NCBI GenBank assembly: GCA_900155495.1
Contig: FTLJ01000098.1
Coordinates: 62,001 to 126,000, forward strand
Source of the DNA: Porogramme epimiltina
Taxonomy: Eukaryota; Basidiomycota; Agaricomycetes; Polyporales; Polyporaceae
Direction: 5' to 3'
Length of the DNA stretch: 64,000 nucleotides
Under the pieces are notes generated by a model. That model ran no database searches. It was given only the letters and a program-made list of their open reading frames with translations, and was not told where the DNA came from. The translations under genes were made by a program, and so were the position numbers. Positions 57,249-64,000 of this stretch are shown here, piece by piece. Within the stretch, counting starts at the first letter, position 1; every line of letters starts with the position of its first letter.

Positions 57249-60200
57249 ATGTCTGCTCCGGTCGCTCAGGAAGGTGCGCGCCAGTCCGTTTTCTCCAGCC
57301 ACCGCCCTTTCAGGCTGATCTCCTCATGTTTCGGCATCGGTCAGAGCTGCCTATCTTGGAGTCCGTGATCAAGTACGGTTATGCCATTGCGCGCGTTCTC
57401 TTGGACCCACTCGCTCCGATCCTCACTATTTTGTGGCTAGCATTCGCAACCGCCTGACTGCTCTCAAGAAGAACAGAGGCGAGTTCATCAAGCCGTCGGA
57501 CGTGAACCTGCTTTACCAGGCAATCGTCAAGCAAGGTGCGCCTAGCTCTATGCTTCTTGTGCAACTCAACTGCTAATCTCCTACGCCAATCTTGCGGCCA
57601 ACTCCTTGCGGAACGCGAATGGATACCTTTACCTCACCTGGTGCGGTATTTTCGCTTCCTAACAGTCACTCGCCTGAACGAAGTTCGCGATGACCACACT
57701 ACGTATAACAACCGCCTGGACACCACGCTCGCGGACGTCTTCAACCTTCTATCTCTCTTTTTCCTGACTATTGGGAAGACGCGCGAATGCCCCGCGACTT
57801 ATAGTCAGATCGCGAGCATGAGGGTGAGTCACCTAATTATCCGCTCTGTTCAATGATTTTTTCGGCGGCAACGGGATGCTAGTGACACTCAATCACCGCT
57901 TCCCAATCTCGGCCAGCCCAGTGCCACACATTCACATTGCTTACGCACTCAGACTTCGACGCACGCGCCGTGCCCTTTGCCCTTCGCACAGCAGTTTCCT
58001 CCCCACTGGGCTATCTTGTCTCGTTCCGAGTCGCCGGTGGGCGCGCCGAAATAAGATAAAGGTCGCCGTGATTGCGACCGTGGGCCGCCCTGGGTCTGGA
58101 GGAACACAGGCTTGGTTCCCCCAATCACGTCAGCGCAGGTCACGCATTCGGTGATGCAAACCCACGCGGAAGTATTCCGGGCGCAACCGACTACCATTTC
58201 ATGACGATCTGCGTCGCGCGAGCCATGCCGCGTAAACGCTATGTCTGTTGTCTGGAGCGTCTCGCTCGTTCTTCGGCTTCTGTGGCTACGCGCACTCGGA
58301 TGTACGGGCGAGGAGCCGATGTCTGTGGCCGCTGAGATGGGGGGGCAGGTGCCAGAATTTGCTTAGGCGCACCCCGCACATATAAGAACCCTCGCTGGCG
58401 CAACGGGGCCCCATGTAAAGTATCCCGCCCGCCATGGACCTCTCCTTCTTTATTACCTTTCCCCGCCTTTGGTCGGCATGCTGGCCCACCGCCCACCAAC
58501 CCTCCCCTCGCTTCGATAGACTCGTGATGCTGACCGTTTGTAACAAGCAAATCCTCGATCATATGGACGAGTCGGGGGTCTACAACGAGTCCGACCTCGA
58601 CCCTTTCCATCGACGGCTAGCTGAACTCCGGTGAGTCTCGTGCTCAGTGCACCCTTCCGTGATCCGTCTTGCCTTCCCTTGTGGGTGCCGGCTATGGTAG
58701 CATCCATACTAGCGCACGCAGGGCAGGCATAACGAATACGTACTTGACGCCCAGGAGCCTGATGTTGACTCATCTTCTACTACAGGAACATTGTTCGTAA
58801 CGATATGGAGAGCGGAAAGCACCCACCAGCGATGACCAAACTCCTTGAACGCCAGTTGAACGAATGCGGTGAGTCTTCTAGCCCGGGTCATATGATGTTT
58901 GGGGCCCCGTCTATCACCTCTTCGACACTTCGCCTATTCCATGCCTCGTACGTTTCACATTCACCCGGAGTTCTGATCTCACAGTTGCCTTGCGAACTCC
59001 TACTCTTGTAGTGTGACCGTAATCATACGATCACACTGTTACCGGTAAATAATCGTGTTGAACCCTAAGGGTACCCGCTTTTCCAGGTCCTCCACCCTTT
59101 GACCGAGTCCCCCCTCGACCATGATGCTGATGCCCGCCTTCCCCTTAGACAACCTCTTGCGCAAGCTTCAGGAGTCACTCTCCGTGCTCTCTCCAGAGCT
59201 CATCCCCATACACGAACGGCTCGTGAACATCCGCCGGCAACTCGTTGCACTCGCCGCCAAAGAAACGGCACTCGAGGCTAAGCGCGTAGCCGAGAAGGGT
59301 GACGACTACAAGGGCAAGGTCGTAGCCACCAAGGAGCCCGAACCGGAGCGTGACGCCGATTCGAAGACGCCGACGCGCGAAAGTACGCCGAAGCCCTCGG
59401 GCTCGGAGTACAAGGACAAGGACACAATTCGCGTCAAGGCGGAGCTGAAGCCGCTTCAGGAGGAGCTCCGGAACATCGACTCGTTGAGTAACCTCCTACA
59501 TCCTACCTCGCGAGCGCCACTTAGACTCTTCTTATGTAGAAAACGGGTGGACGGCAAGTTCCTTGGACCAGGTGGCATGGTTCCAGCGTCGCAAGCCATC
59601 TGCTCCTCGCTGCTCGAGGAGTGCTTCGACATCGTCCAAGAGATCCGCGCAAAGGATGAATCCAAGAACGTCGCGTCCTCGCTCAAGCCCATTTACGACA
59701 GGCTAAGCGAGATCCGGAAGGAACTGGAGCAGCTGGTACGGTCCTGTCACTCAGCTTGATTATCCTGCACTCTCGTAGGTCGGACGCAATACTGATTCTG
59801 GGCGTTATCAGGTGCTCACACACCGGTGGAGTCTCCGCGAGACGGACCTGTGGAACTACAGCCTTAGCCTGCAGGAGATCGACAAGATGCGAGTAGAAGG
59901 CAAATTCGTCGACGCAGATGGCAACCGGCCGGAGGGTCAATACGTGAGTTTCATTCACCGTGGCTTTTTTTTTCTTGTGACGGGTCTAACCGAGTGTCCC
60001 TGCAGGTGCTGTTGTACCTCCTGCGCCGATGTTATGGCCTCATCTATAGGCTTCTGTCTTCCAGCGAACCGGTTTCGGAGGAGCTTATGCCAATAGTACG
60101 TTCTTGTTCTTCTCCTTGCCTCACCATCATCACCGCTCACGCGTGCGATGCGTAGGCGAATAAGCTCTCCACAGTGAAGAAGTGCCTCAACGAAGTGCTG

Positions 60201-60589
60201 AAGTACGGCGGGCCCTTCAGCCCTCGCGACCTCTATCCTGTTCGTCATTACTTCCATTGCGTTGTGCCTCCATTGATCAATCCGGATTATCTAGTATCAG
60301 CTTGCTCTGCATCAAATAGATTCGATGCGGCGGGAGGGCAAGTTCGTTGGTATAGACGGAACTGTTCCGGAGGGCCAAGGGATCGTCATGGCGCATCTCA
60401 ACGAGTGCCACGAACTCCTAGAGATGGTACGACACTCTCAGCCTTATCACGTGCACCTATTCACACAATCTTTGGTAGCTCAAGGAGTCAATGGACGAGG
60501 TGGAGGACGACGAGTACGTAGACGACGACGATGGCGAATACTTCGATTCCGGCTCGTCATCCGAGGACGACGACCGGGGCAGAGACTAG
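57249..60589 (+). CDS. UPF0662/DUF2408 family protein, irregular splicing near 57.6 kb
   Basis: About 14 exons: 57249-57273, 57345-57372, 57441-57535, 57598-57640 (?), 57666-57823 (?), 58548-58630, 58786-58868, 59149-59482, 59540-59735, 59812-59943, 60006-60095, 60156-60239, 60301-60426 and 60479-60589. Family blocks include LPILESVINIRNRLTALKKN, RDDHTTYNNRLDTTLADVF, QILDHMDESGVYNE, KRVDGKFLGPGG, LTHRWSLRETDLWNY and QIDSMRREGKF. This matches the conserved fungal UPF0662 (DUF2408) proteins, of unknown molecular function. The C-terminus is acidic (DDDDGEYFDSG). Intron 3 has no AG at the expected acceptor, and the next junction is one base out of phase. Intron 5 is 724 nt (57824-58547). Confidence 0.75.
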
Positions 60590-61154
60590 ATGATGTGCAG
60601 GTGGGAGAATGAGGCGAGCGTCGTGAGGAAAACGGCCAATAACTGCGCCCCCCCGGACTATACCTGCCCATCGACGAGCATACATGCGGGTTTTGTACGA
60701 GTGCACCATACACTAGAGGATTCCATGCAGAACGGAATGTACGCAGTTATTATGTGGTTTAACGGATATACTGGCTTTAGCGTGACGGCTTCGTGCACTA
60801 CGACTTACTACTTTACAGAAGCTCGTTCTTCATGAGATGTTAAGTCTATCCGTAAGTCTGAGTCGGACACTTTCCATAGATGTTTTTGGGAGTAATTTCC
60901 GGTCCGCGGTACGAGAACCCTCACTGCTCGCGGCACCTTTGATATCTCCGCCCCCAAACCGGCGTTGGTAGCTATTGCGGCCAAACCTCAGCCGCGCGAG
61001 CAGACTACACCGACGCATGCGGATCTAGGGCAGTGCGCGGAAGGCATTTAATATTTACACATAAAAATAAGTTCGACATCGCAACTCTGATTAACAAGAT
61101 ACAGATGAGGACTTGGAGAGGGGCACGAAATCGTTCAAAAAGGTTTGTTTGGAC
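60590..61154. other. Intergenic region
   Basis: About 565 bp, AT-richer than its surroundings; no gene or repeat recognised. Confidence 0.4.
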
Positions 61155-62246
61155 TCATTCGCACTGAGATGTGCCCGACTGAATCCCTGTCGGCGTCATA
61201 TGGTGGCACGTACATTCGACCCGTCGATCGCGTGGGGGAAGGTCTCCATACGCTGGTGGGAGTGCTGGAACTCCGGGTACGATCACAGAACTCTCCGTTA
61301 GGCGGTCGAATCTACCGTCTATGATATAGATGCTGGTGTGGACACTTCCTCCGTCGCATTCTTGGGGCGCTAAGCACCGTAAAATCAGATCTGTTCTACG
61401 GACAGCGGCGAGGATACTTACACGCGTTTTGGCCAGTTGCCAAGGTCTCTGAGCAGAACGACCATCGCGGTGGCTGCTCGTGCTCCCCTGTGGAGGGCGC
61501 CACACAACCTGTTCTCCCGTTTAGTATTTAGTTGTGGCCAAGTCGACTCGGTGGAACGCGATCGGGAGAGGGTCTATTGAAGTGCATACGGTAACTGCCT
61601 CACCATTTTCTCCAGAGTCTCCCTCTGCAATATTCCCCTTGGTTGTCTCATTCTTTTTAAGCTGCCTAGACATCCTTCTGCGAAAAAGAGCGATGATGCA
61701 AAAGCTAGTCGCACAGCAGATAGTAACTGTCACGAGCACGATTCCGACAGTTATGTCGATGAAGAAACCCTTTGTCAGGAGTTGCGACGTTTGTAGGCTT
61801 TGTGTAGTGGTTGCAAAGAGTGTGGTTACGGGGGGCGTGTTTAAATCGCTAGCAGGCACCGGAGAACTGGTACCTGTAACAGTGAGAACTCAGATGTGGT
61901 TGCGGTCAGTCGTCTTAGGACGCTTCTGGGACCAGACTTACTGCCTTGAGTTGTTAGCGGGTCTGTTGTTGACGTATCAAAAGAGGAAGGGTTATTCGAT
62001 AACACAGAGGTCCAATCTGTGTGGTGTAGAGACGAAGAAGGGGGGCTGAGGATTGAATGCTGGAGACTAGGTAGGTGCCAGCCTCAACGTACTAGTCGTG
62101 GTTGATACCGATGAATTTCTCGAGATAGAAAACTTTGGACTAGGTTTCGATGTAGTAGGGTGTTCGAAAGTGTGAGCCCAGGTTCTTGAGGGGGTAAATT
62201 TATGTGTGCTAGTAGTAGCAGCAGCCAAAATATCTTCACCGGACAT
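61155..62246 (-). CDS. Ser/Thr-rich single-pass membrane protein, copy G (dispersed)
   Basis: Exons 62246-61942, 61873-61604, 61508-61422 and 61369-61155. The last three have the array family's intron positions and phases (GTGAGG and GTAAGT donors, phase 1). The ectodomain is Ser/Thr-rich. The membrane segment is FFIDITVGIVLVTVTICCATSFCIIALF, then RRRMSRQLKK. The tail keeps CDGGSVHTSIYIIDGRFD and PPAYGDLPP, but the YDTLF motif is replaced. A TAG at 62066-62068 lies in frame in the first exon; a 42-nt intron ending at that TAG would remove it, otherwise the copy is broken. Signal exon unresolved. It lies about 40 kb from the array and on the opposite strand. Confidence 0.6.
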
Positions 62247-62969
62247 GTCGATGAATGGAAGGAGCAGGCCTTTCCGCGGTCTAAGATAGTGATGAGAGGG
62301 TTCAAGTGGTGTCGACCGCCTAACTACGGTCGCTTATAATGGGAAATCTTTGTCTCGTGGACCATTGCCATAAGGCTATCCTAGAACCAAGTATAGTTTT
62401 AAGCAATCAGCTCTGACGAGATTGCGAGAACGTATACAATCGCGTTGAAGACACAATCAGCGCCGGCTGAGGACAACGACAACGTTGAACTCTCTGGTAG
62501 AGCTAACAGCGCTAGGCAACGGACCAGCCGGAGCATGCAGAAGAATACGTCCATCCTGACCATCTGCCGCTTTGCCTTTGCTTCGCTGGATTGAAACGAG
62601 ATGAATCGTACACCTTATCTTCAGACAGGTCCACTGCACTCACCTTAGATAGTCATCTGCGAGATTTGTTCCCTCAGCACCTCACTGTTCCCGTTCAACC
62701 GCACTTATCCAGCAATATTTATGCTGTGGCTGTCAAGGAGAGATAGCAGCGGTGGATGAATGACTTCCGAGACCGAGCTGGCCTACGCGGCGGCCTCGGA
62801 GAGGCAGCACCTCTGGCGCCTAGATATCCTATTAGGTCTCTCCGAGTCTCCTTCCTTCCCCACGTCTTCAGTGAAATTCAATGATGACTCCCCTTCAGCT
62901 CTTTTTGCTCCATAACCGCCCCCATCGCTTTCGCGGACGACGACGTGTCATCGTCGCTCAGCGCAGAAA
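62247..62969. other. Divergent intergenic region
   Basis: About 720 bp between copy G (-) and the carboxypeptidase gene (+). The signal-peptide exon and promoter of copy G may lie here; I could not place them. Confidence 0.35.
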
Positions 62970-64000
62970 ATGGCCGACGCGAAGGTCCCCTACGAGACAG
63001 CAGCCGCCGACTACAGCAAGGCTGCGCCTGGAGCAGAGATTCGCCCTCAACGATGGATTGGACACCGCTTTTCCCGCGTTCTTCTCGCAATCTTTGGTGC
63101 GTATGTAGTGTGGCATGCGGTACGTGATGTCGCGTCGGTCCATATGTCCGTGAGTGGGAGTTCCCCTCCCGGACGGTTTGGTCTCGTTGCACCCAAAGTG
63201 CTTCCTGTGGGCGCCCACTCCGACTTGTGTCCCCAGGCGGAGTCGCTCTCCCCTTCCAAGCATGCGGACCTGGATGCTACGTTGATGGGCCTGTATGCCG
63301 AGGAAGAATACCAGACGAGGGCTTTCAAGGCACTGGGTGGTGCAATCCAAATTCCGTGTGTCCTGCACTACTATGTCAACGGACAAGAGACTAACATCCG
63401 AACCCAGTACGGAGTCTTATGATGACCTCAAACCCGTTGGCGAGGACAGTCGCTGGGACATCTTTGCAGACCTTCACGAGTACCTGGAGAAGACATTCCC
63501 CACAGTGTGAGTGCTATCACCTTTGCGCCTATGTGACTGAATTAAGCTCGGATGTCGAGGCAGTTTCGATAAGTTGGAGGTGACCAAAGTTAATACGTAC
63601 GGAATCGTGTTGCATTGGCAGGGCTCTGATGAGTCCCTGCTACCCGTCCTCATGGCGGCACACCAAGGTATGCTCCTCTTGGCCCTAAGTTGGATGTGAC
63701 GTATTGACATGTTCCCATAGATGTTGTTCCCGTGGAGCCCGCAACGGTCGACGAATGGATTCAACCTCCCTACTCCGGTCTCTTCGATGGTATGTCCTTA
63801 CCTTCCTATAGAATGTCATATCTCATATTGATATGGTCTAGGCGAGTGGATTTGGGGACGCGGAACTTGTGATGACAAGACGGACGTCATTGCATCGCTG
63901 TACGTGCGCCAAATAGAGTAATAATATATTACTTACGCCATGAACATCTTCTAGGCACGCTATTGACGCTCTCATCGAACATGGCTTCCAACCTCGCCGC
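62970..64000 (+). CDS. CPS1: Carboxypeptidase S / Gly-X carboxypeptidase (M20), partial
   Basis: Exons 62970-63355, 63408-63506, 63564-63667, 63721-63789, 63842-63899 and 63955-64000+; the gene runs off the window. A cytosolic N-terminus precedes one hydrophobic anchor (FSRVLLAIFGAYVVWHAV), as in vacuolar Cps1, which is sorted as a type II membrane protein. Peptidase M20 metal-site motifs are visible: LMAAHQDVVPVEP (His and Asp ligand region) and WGRGTCDDK. The enzyme is a zinc exopeptidase releasing C-terminal residues from small peptides in the vacuole. The catalytic C-terminal part is outside the window. Confidence 0.88.

Noticed and set aside
62457..62639. 60-codon minus frame as the first exon of copy G
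   Set aside because: It has no signal-peptide-like hydrophobic stretch near its start and no supported join to the next exon.

Overview
The window looks like nuclear DNA of a basidiomycete fungus, most likely an agaricomycete. The genes are densely packed and GC-rich, and nearly all are split by short introns (about 45-75 nt, GTRNGT...YAG). The conserved gene set is fungal: a Ste50/Ubc2 adaptor with SH3 domains, 161-residue tropomyosin, Kin28/CDK7, Ipi3, a complex I 21-kDa subunit, a cAMP-receptor-like GPCR and carboxypeptidase S. I see no rRNA, CRISPR array, plasmid or phage features. Exon models were derived by hand from splice signals, frame closure and recognised protein families. Single-base errors in boundaries are possible.

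Left third (1-25 kb): a complete MscS-type mechanosensitive channel gene (326-3004, +) and a complete Zap1/ZafA-like zinc-finger regulator (22748-25014, -) flank a roughly 19-kb tandem array. Each of six units carries one gene or relic (copies A-F) for a Ser/Thr-rich single-pass membrane protein with a conserved cytoplasmic tail. Between units lie degenerate fragments of the last MscS exon joined to degenerate fragments of the zinc-finger gene 3' end. The array therefore probably grew from one ancestral gene lying between the two anchors. Copy D is split by a 951-bp terminal-inverted-repeat element, copy C has an apparent frameshift, and a seventh diverged copy (G) sits on the other strand at about 61.2-62.2 kb.

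Middle (25-46 kb): an F-box-like protein; a choline-phosphate cytidylyltransferase-like protein that has lost its HxGH motif; OHCU decarboxylase; a J-domain protein; a fusion of a 5-hmdU-kinase-type helical domain with a chromodomain; a large disordered protein with DDFxDF motifs; a Ste50-like adaptor; a DnaJ class B protein; Ipi3; and the complex I subunit.

Right (46-64 kb): a Nup153/Nup1-like nucleoporin with two RanBP2-type zinc fingers; Kin28; a 13-exon GPCR with 7-nt and 16-nt microexons; MsrB with two possible starts; tropomyosin; a UPF0662/DUF2408 gene with irregular splicing; copy G; and the 5' part of a carboxypeptidase S gene cut by the window edge.

Most of the right two thirds is ordinary housekeeping sequence with many head-to-head gene pairs sharing short promoters. 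The unusual biology is the membrane-protein array, the chromodomain fusion, the cytidylyltransferase pseudoenzyme and the microexon splicing.
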